The notes under the pieces are model-generated. The model ran no database searches, was not told the DNA's origin, and saw only the letters and a program-made list of their open reading frames with translations. From Vanilla planifolia (lineage: Eukaryota; Streptophyta; Magnoliopsida; Asparagales; Orchidaceae), in contig JAIUJO010000086.1 in assembly GCA_023846275.1 (NCBI GenBank), forward strand, positions 1,193,190 to 1,257,189: 64,000 bases of DNA, read 5' to 3'. Shown here piece by piece: positions 27,171 to 39,620 of the stretch. A program made the position numbers and the translations under genes. Within the stretch, counting starts at the first letter, position 1, and each line of letters opens with the position of its first letter.

Positions 27171-27412
27171 ACTGTAAAGCGGAGAATATTTAATAAATTG
27201 AATAATGAACTATTGGGATGTGCAACATGGTTAATTCATATTTTAATAAGGCTCGTTTTGAAGGTTTGCGTGGAAGTACAAATTAAGCATTTTCGGGGAG
27301 AAGTTTTAAAAAGCAGGCAGGGGAGCCAATGGACCAGCTTTATGAGATATATCAACCTCTAAAAGAAATTTCTTTGCTACATAAATGATTCAAATTTAAT
27401 GAAATGATATAG

Positions 27413-27900
27413 ATATTGATGAAAGATTTAAGAATACAAAAAGAAACATAAAAAAAGATTTTTGTATTTGACACATTTATACATGTTATATAAAATTAAG
27501 TTGTTGTGGAAGTTTTTCTTTGATCTATCTTAAGCATTAGTTTTGACTTTCAAAAAGATTTTTATCATAAATTTTATAATTTTATTTACTTATGTCTTGT
27601 TTAAGATTATCTTTTTATTCTTTGCATTTTGATAATGATCACCTCTCAATTTTATTTTTCATATCAATAAGATTTTACACATTTAATAATAAAGAAATAT
27701 GTGTGTACATACATACTCGTACACATCATAATATTGTATATATATATATATGCACACAAACACACAAAAGAAGAGTTGAAATTTTTTTAAAATATTATTA
27801 TGATTTAAAAGCCATATATAAACACAAATGGAAGGATGCGGATGTGAACAATAAATGTTAGCAACATGTGTACATTAAAAGGAAGGTTACATTATTTATC
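27413..27900 (+). repeat. ~506-bp tandem duplication, unit 1
   Basis: The second unit starts about 506 bases further on; ttatgtcttgtttaagatta occurs at the same offset in both. Short ORFs beginning MSCLRLS in each unit are shadows of the duplication. Confidence 0.85.
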
Positions 27901-27917
27901 ACTAAAACATTGGTGAG

Positions 27918-28189
27918 TATATTTTTGTGAAAGACATAGGAATACAAAAATAAGCATAAAAACAAAGGATTTTCGTTTTGGATACATTCAATAGATGTTG
28001 TAAAACTTTGTAGTGGAAGTTTTTCTTTGACTATCTTAAGAATGCTTCTTTACTTTCTAAAAGATTTCAATCATTAATTTTTTAAATTTATTTACTTATG
28101 TCTTGTTTAAGATTATCTTATTATTCTTTGAATTTTGATAATGATTATCTTTCAAGTTTAATTTTTACATCAATAAGATTTTACATATT

Positions 28190-28230
<41 letters not shown>

Positions 28231-28400
28231 CACATACACACACAAAGAGAGTTGAAAATTTTTTAAAATATTATAAATTTTTAAAATATTTATATAAACA
28301 TAAAAGAAGCACGAAAATGTGCTCACTAAAGATTAGCAACATTTGTACAAAAGACTTAACAAGTCTATAGTAGATGGTTAAAACTTGAAAATAAGGGTTC
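27918..28400 (+). repeat. ~506-bp tandem duplication, unit 2
   Basis: This is the diverged neighbour of the unit at 27413-27900. It contains its own TA run (28195-28228) at the position where unit 1 has a shorter TA/CA tract, showing independent microsatellite growth. Confidence 0.85.
28195..28228. repeat. (TA)n microsatellite
   Basis: A pure TA run of about 34 bases followed by CACA steps, inside tandem unit 2. Confidence 0.95.
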
Positions 28401-28991
28401 AATATAACCTATGTTAAGGAAATAATTTTTTTAGAAATTTATTCATGAAGAATTGATATTCACTACAATAATATGTGGTTCTTTTTTGTAAATGTTACTT
28501 TACTTTTTAAAAGGATATAAAAATTGAAATTTATTGATTGAGTTGATAAGAAGAATAATATTCATTTAAATTTTTTTGAAAAGTATTCAACAAGATTCAC
28601 TTTATTTTATAAAAGTTTATTTATGGTATTATTATGTATTGTTTTTTGTATATATGAGATGTGGTTTAATAAGTAGAAAATAGATTATTAAGAATAAAGT
28701 TCTAGTTTATTATAACGACATTTAAGAAAATAATTTAAAAATTATTTTTAAAAAGTTTGAGAAAATATCTAAAAATAATTTCATGTCAAAAATATACATA
28801 GGTAACGGACACAGCATGCACCATTTGATTTGGATTTTGAAATGGACGTTTCTGAATGAATCCCGATTTTACCATTCGAGATCAATCCTGGCCGTTGGCA
28901 CTAGGTGGCCTCGATCTAGGCCTTTGGATCTCGTGTATGTTTTCCTACCTGTATTAAAATAGTGTGCCAGAAACAACTTGAATTAGAAACT

Positions 28992-29041
28992 TACTGCAGT
29001 GGTTACGCATTGTCTCACATATCCAACTTCGGTTCGAACCT
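28992..29041 (+). mobile_element. tRNA-like A-box/B-box pair, possible SINE head
   Basis: TACTGCAGTGG (28992-29002) is close to the pol III A-box consensus TRGYNNARNGG, and GGTTCGAACCT (29031-29041) is a perfect B box, 39 bases from A-box start to B-box start. The flanks do not fold into a full tRNA (no acceptor stem), as in tRNA-derived SINEs. The remainder of a SINE body could not be delimited. Confidence 0.35.
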
Positions 29042-29189
29042 CTTGGTTTGCATTTTACTGTGTTTACTTGCAGCATTTTACATTGATTAACCTAAGCCAT
29101 TGAATCGTGCCTGACCTTCTGCCTTCATTAACCTCAGCCACCCGATCGTCCTGCTCTTCCGCTTTCTTTGATAATTGGATGAGATTTTA

Positions 29190-29230
29190 GTCCCATATCG
29201 CCCAAATTATGTTGTTGTTGCTCTCTATAA
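29190..29230 (+). promoter_or_regulatory. snRNA-type USE plus TATA box
   Basis: GTCCCATATCG (29190-29200) differs by one base from the plant snRNA upstream sequence element RTCCCACATCG. A TATA box (ctataa, 29225-29230) follows with 25 bases between USE and TATA core. In plants a spacing near 25 bases goes with pol III snRNA genes (U6, U3), and about 10 more with pol II ones. The sequence downstream is not a snRNA that I recognise. Related motifs also occur in mobile elements, so this may be a relic. Confidence 0.4.
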
Positions 29231-29429
29231 GCTTTTCAGTTCGTTTGACTTTGGAGCTGTGTGGGGTTGTCTCCCCCTTTCCTCGACTAAGATTTGATCA
29301 CTTGGTTTTCGTTCAGCTTTCCTTACAGCCTGATTTCGTACTGTTTCGTTCCGTTCAGCTTTCCCTACAAGCTGTTCGACATTCCCCACTACCTTCTTCC
29401 ATATGATATTCGCATAAAGCGTGCTTGTG

Positions 29430-30495
29430 AGTAGTATATACTATACATAATGGGAAAATTAAGAATATCAATTATAATATCTAAAAATCTTTCTTATTAG
29501 ACTAGATTCCTAAATGTCAACATCATTATTATTAAAGGATCTTACCTTATTGTCAATATTTTCTACAATTTTGTGATTAGCATCGAACCGTTAACATTGT
29601 CAAATACCACCTATATTATTATATTAAGTATCATTTTGAGTAATTATTAAATAAGAATTTTAATATAAAAATTGAGAATGAAACTAAATCTCAAGTGAGA
29701 AATAATAGTAGAACTCTAATTTGCCAATCGAGTTGAAATTCCTCTCTAGTTAACTAGAATGATAACTATTTAACTCTTAAAGTTTCTTCCCAACTTTCCC
29801 TTCCAAAACATTAGCTTCACATTCTCCTTTGATCCCCAATGAGCTTCTTAAAAATGACTTAATCTTTATATCATTCATCGCACTAGGTGAGAAAGATAAT
29901 ACAAGAAAATGCTCTTAATATATATATATATATATTAAATTCCCAAAACACTAATCTTTTAACTAGATGGACTAAATAAATATCAATATAAATAGTTGAT
30001 CTATTACAAAAATATATATAACCATCCAATCCAAAATAAATACTATACTAGTTTTATATAAAAATGCTTAAGAGAGTCATTGCACTAGCTACTAAGTAAA
30101 ATTCTTATCTATAACATCCAAATTTACATCTTATAATATAATTGATACATTACTTATGATACAAATACTAGTAAGACTTTAAAGAGTTTAATAAGTAAAC
30201 AAATAAAATAATAATATATAATGATATAATAAAAAGATTAAATTTTTTCTTAATAATTAAAAATTATTCCCATAACAAAATGTTATTATATAGAAATGGT
30301 AATAAAGTTAAAAAAAATAAAAACATGTGTTTGTATATTTTTTTAATTTTCATATTTCTTATTTGTTACATTTTGTAACACTTGAAGATAAGTTCATTAT
30401 CTCTTCATTCCTTTCATTTCTAATACATTTATACATATCCCAAATTCCGCTCACTTTAGATTGTTATTCGCTAAAATCAATGGCAATAATATCGA
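29430..30495. other. AT-rich spacer, no gene seen
   Basis: Low-complexity AT-rich DNA with a short TA run near 29917-29935. The minor frame at 30327-30521 is not coding-like. Confidence 0.5.
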
Positions 30496-30499
30496 TGCA

Positions 30500-33400
30500 T
30501 AATAGAATATCCTCACCATAATAAGCTTTCATCCTCCCATATCATTTAGAGTAGAATCATGTTGATATAGATATGATATCCTCACTTCATATCATATAAA
30601 ATAAAATTATGTAGATATAGATGGACTAAACTCACCTTATGTCATGTATAGTAGACTCATGTAGATTTAAATGGGCTTTTCTGGGTCTATATTATATATA
30701 ATATAATTTTATCAATATAGATAAGTTATCCTCGCCACAGGTTATTCTTATTTATTATCATGTGAAGTAGAATTTGTATAGATATACATGAATCATCATT
30801 GTCTTATATCATGTATATTTATTACATGTGATGTCATAATATAGTACATGAATATTTGAGGATAGCATATTTAGGAGATATTTCACTTATTCTACTTCAT
30901 TTTCTTATTTGATAATAAAGCATGTCAAATATTTACATCTAAATCATTTTTTATCCATTAATTTATAGAATTTTTTTATTATATTACATGTCAATGTCCT
31001 TGTTATATAATGTTATAAAAGAATAACATATGAATAACATGTCATATAGCAACGTATTATAAAAATATGATAACTTAAGAAAACAATTACATAATAACAA
31101 GATTTGTATAAAGCATATTATAATATGTTTGATGATGTATAATAGATTTAGATTTTTATCATTGTCTAATTTTGAGTCTATAATATTAGAGATGTTTAAT
31201 AAATTATTAAGAAATGTGAAAAAATACTATAAATTGAAAAGGATTAGATGATTTGCACGATATTTTAAAACTGTTTAAAGATAAGTATTTCAAAGTTGTA
31301 ACGTTGATTTTTAAGTTGAGTAAGTGGTAAGATTTTAAGTGTTAAGCATAAAATATTATAAGATGATTTTTATTACATTCAATTTCATACATAAAAAAAA
31401 TGAATTTATGATAAACTCTACATGAAGTGTCCTAATAAAAAATAATAATTGAAACTTAAAATTAATATCAAGAAAATAAAAGTGACTAAAAGAATATACC
31501 TTTTTATCATGATGTGGGTGTTGATGGAAATAAGAATTTGTTAGGTTATCAGCTATTCTGATGGAAGTTCTCTTATATTTGATCATAGTCTCTTATAAGG
31601 GTTTGGCTATTGGCTCTCCTGATGAAATTTCACGCACATTTGATCCTTGTCTCTCACAAGAGAAGTTGGAATCTCTCTAACTAGATTAAGTGCACACACC
31701 TTGCTCACAAATGTTAAAGTATGCAAACAAAAGAAATTTTATTCTATCATTTTTTCTCTTCAACATAGTGAATATCCCTACTTATAAGGATACTAAAGGT
31801 TCATCAATAACATTTTAAAAAATAAAAGATTAAAAAATAACAAATTTAAATAAATTAAATAGTTTTCCAACTATCCATTCATTGTGGGAGACAATAACGA
31901 TGAGAAACAAAATGATGGGGCAAGAAGCATAGACAAAGCTGCTAGTATTGGTTTTAGGTAAGTGTAGGTTACGAAGAACTAAACTGGTTGGCAAGGATTA
32001 GTGGGTTGGTGTAGGTTGATGCAAATCAAGCAAATCAACTAGTGTTCTTGAGTCAATTTGGGTCACATGGGTGTAAGGTTGGCTTATGCAGCGATAGTGG
32101 GGCTCATGGTGGCAGATCACAAAAGGCGACAAAATCAACAAAAAAAATTAATTTTAAGTGTTTTTTAAGCAAATTTCAACAAAATTTTACATCGATAAAC
32201 TGATAAAACTTGTGTGATGCTAATGGATGTATGTTTGTCAGCTAATATTAGATGCTCCTTTATCGTTGATGATTTTAAAAAAGATAACATGAAAATATGT
32301 CATTTTTTAAAAAACATAAAAATGGTTTACTAGTGTATTTATATCACAGTTTTAGATTTACCTGCCATAAATAATGTATACAAAATGAAATAAAAAAATT
32401 TCAATACTTATAATCCCTATTAAAAGATATAGAAAAAATATATCATTTTATTGATAAATTATAAATTAATTTATGAGTGTATTTGTGTCAGAGTTATCAA
32501 GTTTATCTACTTAAATCAATGAGTTGATTTCCTTTTCTAATCTTATTCTTTTCTTAATTTTCTATAATGTCATGTATATGTATTGGTCAACATGTATCAT
32601 ATATGTAGTATGTTTAGCAAACAACTAAAATCATATTAATTTCATATAAATATTTAAGTTGTTGTCTTGGAATGTACTTATATGGTTTCTTTATTATATC
32701 ATAAGATCTATAAAAAAATAAGCATTTTGAATTATATTGAACTTTTATAATCATCTAATTCCCAAAATTAACACTCTATTATTCATGTCGTTTTTTAACA
32801 TGCACTTTGATCATTGGGATCACATTATACAATGATACCCCATTTTAACATAATTCATATTTCCCATTAAACACACAATACTTCCAAGACATCTCACTAT
32901 TACTAGCTCGTTAATCATTCATATTACTATGATGCTCCCACTGTAAAGTATGAACAACTCACTGTTCCTCTTTTTTAGACAATATGATCCCTTGAGCATA
33001 CCATACGTTTGTACTATTAATCCACCCTAATACATCATAACTTATAATGATACACAACATACAAGTTTGACTATAATCTCTTTTCTCTCAAGAAATAACT
33101 ATTTTGTTAATAGCTTTGATTAATCATCCAGTATGATCAACTGAGTGATATTTTATGAGATTTCATCTAAAATTCTTTACACGGTCCTTCTAACAAACTC
33201 TTCTCTTGCTTAAATTAAATAACTATTTCTTTCATCCAATATGATTCCAAGCATCATATGTATATGATTCTCACTACTTAACCTTTAACCTGGGAGATCA
33301 TCTAATACAATCATCATAATTATATCAATACAATCATATATTTTACCTTAATTACGTCATACAAAATCAATACCCATATTGCCTTCGTATAGTGAACGTG

Positions 33401-34440
33401 ACAACTCAACACATTGCACCAGTACAACACTCATATCGTTCTTATGTGATGAACTCGACATCCCAACCAATAACTTAAATTCTTCTCTTACTAGTAGAAC
33501 TCCAAATTTTGCTTAATATGATTGTCTCATGCCATCTTTCATTATAGCATTTTGATCTCTTATTATTTATGATTTTAAACTAATCAAATCATATAATGCA
33601 GATCAACATACAGACAATACACATTAATAACTATATCTCTTTTCCTTTATCTCTTGAGTTCACTTAAAATCACCATCAATTTATTTCATACTATATCATA
33701 ATCAATTTAAAGCCAGTTCTTACACAATAAATATTATTATTTTTATTTGCATAAATCAAAGTAATTTAATAAAAAAAATCAATTTAAATACTTAAACTCT
33801 TCTTAGTTACTTATTTTCCTTTGTTATTTTCTTTTTGTTGTCTTTCTTCTTCTCCACTTATTTTCTATCTCTTCCTCGACCTAAAACAAGGCATTTTTCA
33901 AAAGTTTCACAACTTCTCCTGCTTTCTTATAATTTTCTCTCATACCCAAGTGTCTTCTTCACTCTTTCTCCTTTACTAAATGAAAATTGTAGCATAGTAA
34001 TGATGCCCTTCTCAAATGTTTAAACTCTATTGGTCACCTCCTCGTAATGGTTCTTGATGATGCTACTTAGCTATTATTAAACCTTCACACACTCAAGTTC
34101 TCAGTCACCTTCACTCATGTAGACTCTAACCCAAATTCTCTTCCATCATATTTTATTAGTGTGCTAAAGGCAATCATTATTAATTTCATAATTGATTTGA
34201 TTAAGGAAAAACATGTAGGTGATTTGCTTAAGTGCATGTAAAATAAAAAATAATTCCTTTACTTAATTAATTATTTCACCTCTATTTCAACAAAATAATT
34301 ATCATTGAAATGCACTTCTACCACTATGCTAAATGTCATAAGAAGCTAGTAGAAAACTATGACCATAGAAATTAATACTTTATCATTCCAATATTTTATT
34401 ATCTATATTTCTATCTTCTATCAAGCTAATTATAATTATG
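30500..34440 (+). repeat. diverged 2.7-kb non-coding repeat, copy 2, interrupted
   Basis: It matches 21060-23760 in order and orientation. The match breaks at about 31115 (equivalent to ~21725 in copy 1) and resumes at about 32265 with tttaaaaaagataacat, so ~1.15 kb is inserted. Without the insert the length equals that of copy 1. The degenerate ~60-base steps recur at 30500-30850. Ends approximate. Confidence 0.75.
31115..32265 (-). mobile_element. nested insertion containing an LTR-like promoter (fossil)
   Basis: This block is absent from the other copy of the host repeat. Read on the minus strand, 32160-31350 has a C-rich region, a TATA-like CTTATAAGTAGGGATATTCA (about 31769-31788) and the gagagacaaggatcaaatg block common in plant LTR U5 regions. 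This suggests a solo or partial LTR, Copia-like by style. No coding part is present. It is younger than its host repeat because it splits it. Confidence 0.45.
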
Positions 34441-34619
34441 CTAAAATTCTTAAAATTATAAATCTAGCTTAGCATAATTTACTTTTTTATTTATGATTTT
34501 TTTTCTATAAATTTATTTTAATCAAACACAAAATTTCAAATATCATAAATATATCATAAACAATTTCTTAGAAATTATAATGAAGCTTATTACAGAAATG
34601 AACGCCCTACTACTTATGG

Positions 34620-35130
34620 AGAAACTAAGAGGGAAGAGAAAGACCATCAAGTGTGAAAGAGGAGTAAAGAGAAGTGAACTATTCGGAGGGTCTCAATTAG
34701 AAGAGAAGAGACTATGACAAAGAAAGGGGAAGCATCATGTGAAAACAAAAAAAGAGAGACATTAAAGCAAATAGAATAAGAGAGAGAGAAAAGGTAACAT
34801 GATGACATGTATGCATTAGGAGCATATAAGAGCAAGGAAGAGTGTTGACCAAAAGGAAAAAAATGAAAATGGAAAAAATAGAGTAGAGAGAGAGAGAAGA
34901 GAGTGAAGTATTATAGCAAAGTTTTGGGAAAAAGAGAGACATTGTGAGAAATTTTTGTGGGGAGTGGAGAAAAAGGGAATTTTGTGAAAATGTTTGAGAA
35001 AAAAATTGAGGAGCCAAGACAAAAGCAAAGTAAAAGCCAAAAATAAATATTTGTGATGTTATCATACAAGAGAGAGAAAGTAAGAAAGAGAGATAAATCA
35101 ATTGCTTGGATAAAGGGGAGGATTTTGAAA
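34620..35130. repeat. purine-rich (GA) low-complexity tract
   Basis: About 500 bases are almost all A and G on the plus strand, with many gagagaga/gaaaga runs. Pyrimidine-strand frames of up to 129 codons (rich in Ser, Leu and Phe) on the minus strand are by-products of this bias and not genes. Confidence 0.85.
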
Positions 35131-35149
35131 AAAATCCAATAGCAACTAG

Positions 35150-38035
35150 TCAATCAAGGAAGATAACGAATTAAGCTAGTGAAGGCTCCATGAATACAAA
35201 TCAAATTGTTTGGTGTGACTATTACATCAGAAATTTAGTCACCAATGTTCGTATCATATGTGCATTATTATGATGTGTTGGTGGATGTTGTTTTGTTACT
35301 TTTAGTTTTGATTTAAAAAAGAAAACCATTATTGGTTCACATAGTTGCACATGCATTACATGTATGATATGTTACTATTAGTGAGCATGTTCGTAAAATA
35401 TATTCATGTTTAAGCAAATTGTTTCATGGGTGACTATTTGCTCGGATGTAAACCATGTTTGTTAGTCATAGTTGAGATTATCATGTTTTATTTCACATGT
35501 TAGTATTGACATGCTTAAAACTATTATGGGATGTTTCATATGTTTTGGTATTATGTGAGCTATATTTATAAAAAATTGAGACATCAACATTAAAATAACT
35601 ATGAAATTATAAAAGAATTATTATGAAATTCCCTACAAAGAAAACAAATCATATATGAAAAAGACTCAAGAGTGTTATTTAGGTCAAACAAGGCCTCTCA
35701 AGTGTGCATCCTAAATTTAATATGAGATTCCTTAAAATAGAAATGTAAATTTTCATGAGAAATTGATTAATGATTGCTACTCTAATAGAATGAGGCTCAC
35801 TAGAGTGCATTTTTAGTTCGTTTTTTCCTCATATGGTGTTGCTAAGGTTCCATGGAATTTTAAACTTAAGGTCAAGAGATCATTGATGACTAAGAAAAAA
35901 AGATAAATTGATCCTTTGAAATATTAAAATTAACAAAGTGATAGTATTTCACTACATATAGTGAGAGCATTTCTTTCCTATGTTTGTTTATGTTACTAAT
36001 TTTAATATTTTGTAAATACTATAATATTTTACTTGACCTAACATGTGGCATAAACCAAAGATGTATGCTATACAGTTTTTGTTTATTAAGCTAATGTCAT
36101 GTGCTTAGTTTTTCTTTGGTGTTAATTATTTTAGGTAAAATCTTAAGCACGCCATGAGACTTTGGGGGATAAGTAAGAGGTCATGGATTTTTTTGCATTT
36201 AATTTCCTTAGAATTCTTGTATTAGGAAAGTTTTATTAATGTAAAACACTATCATGAAAACAATGTTATGGTTCATATTTTAGTGCTTTTATTTTAGTTA
36301 TATTGCAATAGTTGCTGTACGAACACAAATTTAAAAATAAAACATATATCTTTTATTTCGTTTTAATTAGAATTCAAACATAACTCATAGGATTGGATTT
36401 AAAAAAACTTGATTTGACAAGTTGGTAATGCTAATGTGGACCACTAATACATCATACAAATGCACTTATGATATGCAATATTGCTTACCTCTATTTCTAT
36501 TTGTAGTGGTCACACCAAAGAATTGATCTCAAAATTTATATCAGTTTTCTACTTTCCTAGTTATAGTAGTTGTTATAATATTTCTCCTAAATTTTAGATC
36601 TCTCTTGTGATTCCTTTATTTTGCTATCCCAAATGCTTCAACAGCACCTCCTCTTACCCTCCTTTCTCTAAACTCTTGGACAAAGCAATTTCTATCCCAA
36701 TCACTTATCAACTCACCAACTCCCTCTAAATAGTCATGTCTCTCCAAAGAACACCATGCCACTCTTTTGCTTAGAATTTGAAAGTTTGTCATTGATTCGA
36801 GTCATTAACAAATGGGTTTCTTCTAGTGTTCCTTGGATTAGGTTTAAGGGTAATTAAGAATTTTTATGAGCTTTGGAATTAATTAAGTTCTTATTTAAAT
36901 CAAAATTAAAAAATTTATAAGATTCCATATACTTTACAATCAATTAAGTCTCCAAAAATTAACTAAATAATTTTGTGTGATTCATATTAATGAGCTGTAC
37001 TTGTGAACAAATTTTCTTCTTTTTTGTTGACATTTAATATTTTTAGAAATTTCTTAAACTAAAAATACTCAATAAACTTATTGTATTTATTTTCTCAATT
37101 TTTTTTAAACTTTTAATTCTACGATTGTCGAACTTCTTTTTTGTGTTAGTTTTATTAATCTTATTCTTTTAAGCTGTCGTGTTTAACAAAATTTCATAAT
37201 CTTTTTAGTTCATTTAGTATTTTTTTTAATTTTTAGGATTTTTCTAAACTTATAAATATTTCCTTATTAATTCAAAACCAATTTTTTTAATACTTAAAAA
37301 ATATTTAAATTTTAATAATTTTATTTCATTAGATTCCAAATAACTCATACATTTTTTTCACTTCATATCTCTTTTTTGAGATGTAATACCTCCTTTTTAT
37401 GATATATGATTATTTGAAAAAGAATAAAATAATACTTAAAAAAAATTTAAAAAATCTCCAAAAATCCAATTAATACCCAAAAACTAAATTTTTTTTTGGG
37501 TTGGTAGACAACATCACCACAGATGGGTGTGTAAAAATGCTTGTTAGGGAAGAATTTTAAAGCATCTTTTAAATTAATTTTCATTTTATTTTAAAATTTG
37601 TGTCAAAATGGCTTCAAAAATTTTTTTATTTTTCATATTAAAAACTTGATCGTGCTTGTCATTCATGTTTTCAAAAGTATTTTTTTAAAATATAAATTTA
37701 TTAAATTTTGCATATAACACGAAAAATTTAATTTATTTTAAAAAAACTTAAAAAATGAAAAGAATTTATAATAATTATTATTCTTTTGAAATAGCATTCT
37801 TTAATATCATTTTAAAATAATATTTTTTCTTATTTAATTTAAATTTCAATAATAGTAATATAAAATTTAACTTCAAATTTATAAATAAGAAATTTAAATA
37901 TTTGTTAGCTGACCAATGGAACAGAAGTTGATGTCCTTGTTTCAATTTCAAATAATTCTCAAAAAACTTCATGACAATATAACTAAAATAACATGAAACC
38001 ATCGAAAACATCAACATATCACATATGCAAACATA
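35150..38035. other. AT-rich DNA, no gene seen
   Basis: T- and A-runs dominate. 36.6-36.86 kb is slightly C-rich on the plus strand but has no open frame or recognisable motif. The 79-codon minus frame at 37.78-38.02 kb is AT-driven and not coding-like. Confidence 0.5.
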
Positions 38036-38059
38036 AAGGATTCTTCAAGCTTGACCTAA

Positions 38060-38465
38060 AACTGGAACTTGCTTAGCCTGCACTTAGTCATCCTGGCCTG
38101 GCCATAGGCTTCACCATTGTCCATCCAATTGTTGTTCCTGAACCCGCATGCAAAGGCGTAAACCACCACGAGGACGATTTGGATCATGATGTTGATGACC
38201 GACACCTTCCTCTAGCCATGCCACAGTGCCGCCAAGACCATTTCCACTTCGAAGAGAAGGTTTCTTTGATACGAAAGATGAAGTATGGGGCGTTACCTTT
38301 GCCTCTAGTCATCACGACATGGAGGATCACGGTATAATAGACTCCCTCAATGTTAGATCTTGAGAAGCGGTCTGGTACCCGAATAGCGACGGAAGGGAAT
38401 GCAGCTAGAGCTAGGCTCAGGGAGGGGAGAAGAATATGCACCCCTGACCACGCGAGGATCTACAG
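38060..38465 (-). pseudogene. unrecognised GC-rich exon relic
   Basis: A sharply GC-richer island. On the minus strand, after an acceptor-like tgtag, a frame runs through HILLPSLSLALAAFPSVA and GVYYTVILHVVMTRGKG, then KETFSSKWKWSWRH (to 38184). A second frame overlaps and continues with INIMIQIVLVVVYAFACGF and NNNWMDNGEAYGQAR to about 38075. Reading continuity across two frames suggests an old frameshift in one coding exon, possibly for a protein with a hydrophobic segment. I do not recognise the family. It lies about 0.9 kb beyond the last readable AUG5 remnant on the same strand but does not match AUG5. Confidence 0.4.
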
Positions 38466-39344
38466 TTATAGCTAGAGGCTAAAAGATATACCATTAAACC
38501 ATAAAATTTATTTAATCATTAAATTAATTTTTTATATTTTATAATTTATTTTTATATATTAAATTTATTTTTAACTATAAATATTAGAGTTCATGTCTTT
38601 TGTGGGACACCTCTTTAACGAGAACTGCTTATATAACCTTGGAGAGGTTTAGTTAACCTGAAGCCATGCAATGTTTCTTCAAAGAAGTATTTTTGGAAAG
38701 AGATTCATAGGATTTTGCCAACTAATCATATCACACACTTGATAGAGGAGGGAAGATTCTACTCATTCATAGATTGATTGCAATTTGACAAATGTTTTGT
38801 AGCTTAAAATCTCTTCTTGTAACAATTTCTTGATCATATATATGTTTTGTTTCTAATTGATAAACTAGAGAGATTATTATTTAATTCAAATTTAAAACTT
38901 ATTAATCTAAAGGTCATAATCTCACTTCCGAACCATAATACAAAGAAATGGGTATTCAAACCATAGAGGAATAAGTGATCATTGTTATAAAGAATGAAGG
39001 AAAACAAATAATAAGGGAGAGCTAAATTATGCGTTTAACGAATTTTTTGATTGAAAAAATTAAAAGAATAAATTTTTAGCTTTAAAATAAAATTTTATTT
39101 TGAAAATATTATCAACAAAATAAGATTACTAAATAGTAAACAAAATGCATGAAAAACTTTTAGGTAGTGGAGCAAAAATCTTTGACTATATCCATCCCCG
39201 ATCCCTGATCGGGTTTCTCAACTGAAAAAGTTCAAAAGCATGCAATGTTCCTAGAGAATTTTAGGCTAGTATGTATACTTTCAATATTAAACATTTTAAA
39301 AAATTACACCTAACACTCAATCAAAGCAATATTATACCATTCAT

Positions 39345-39429
39345 ATTGTTATTGAGCATTGAGGTTTTATGCAGAAGTCCATTACCCCCAAAACAGATGT
39401 CAAGGTATGATCTATTTCTTCCAAACCTT
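39345..39429 (-). pseudogene. AUG5: AUG5 pseudogene short exon remnant
   Basis: After a TCTAG acceptor it reads EGLEEIDHTLTSVLGVMDFC, corresponding to GLEGSDAxLASVLESLEFC of AUG5, and then decays. It is the last remnant I can read; the expected C-terminal WWEQPAxxVVDWVTV block is absent. Confidence 0.65.
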
Positions 39430-39620
39430 CTAGATATTAAACACTAGTTAATATCATTAGTTAGTTTGTGCTTAAGATTATAAGCAAAGGCCTCCTTTTT
39501 TCTTTTGAATAATGGATATGGAAATTAAAATTTTAAAAGATAAAGAAGAAATTAAAGATAGGGAGAAAAGTTTGGATCACATCTAGCAAAAAAAATTATT
39601 ACCTAAATCAGAACATTTAC

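Noticed and set aside
27592-28370. Two similar ORFs starting MSCLRLS
   Set aside because: Their similarity comes from the 506-bp tandem duplication; the frames include microsatellite sequence and are not conserved as coding.
28985-29060. A tRNA gene
   Set aside because: The A and B boxes are present, but no acceptor or anticodon stem can be formed from the flanks; a SINE-like relic is more likely.
34647-35153. Four overlapping minus-strand ORFs of 62-129 codons with many Leu/Ser/Phe
   Set aside because: They are by-products of the purine-rich tract; composition alone explains the open frames and the apparent membrane-like hydrophobicity.
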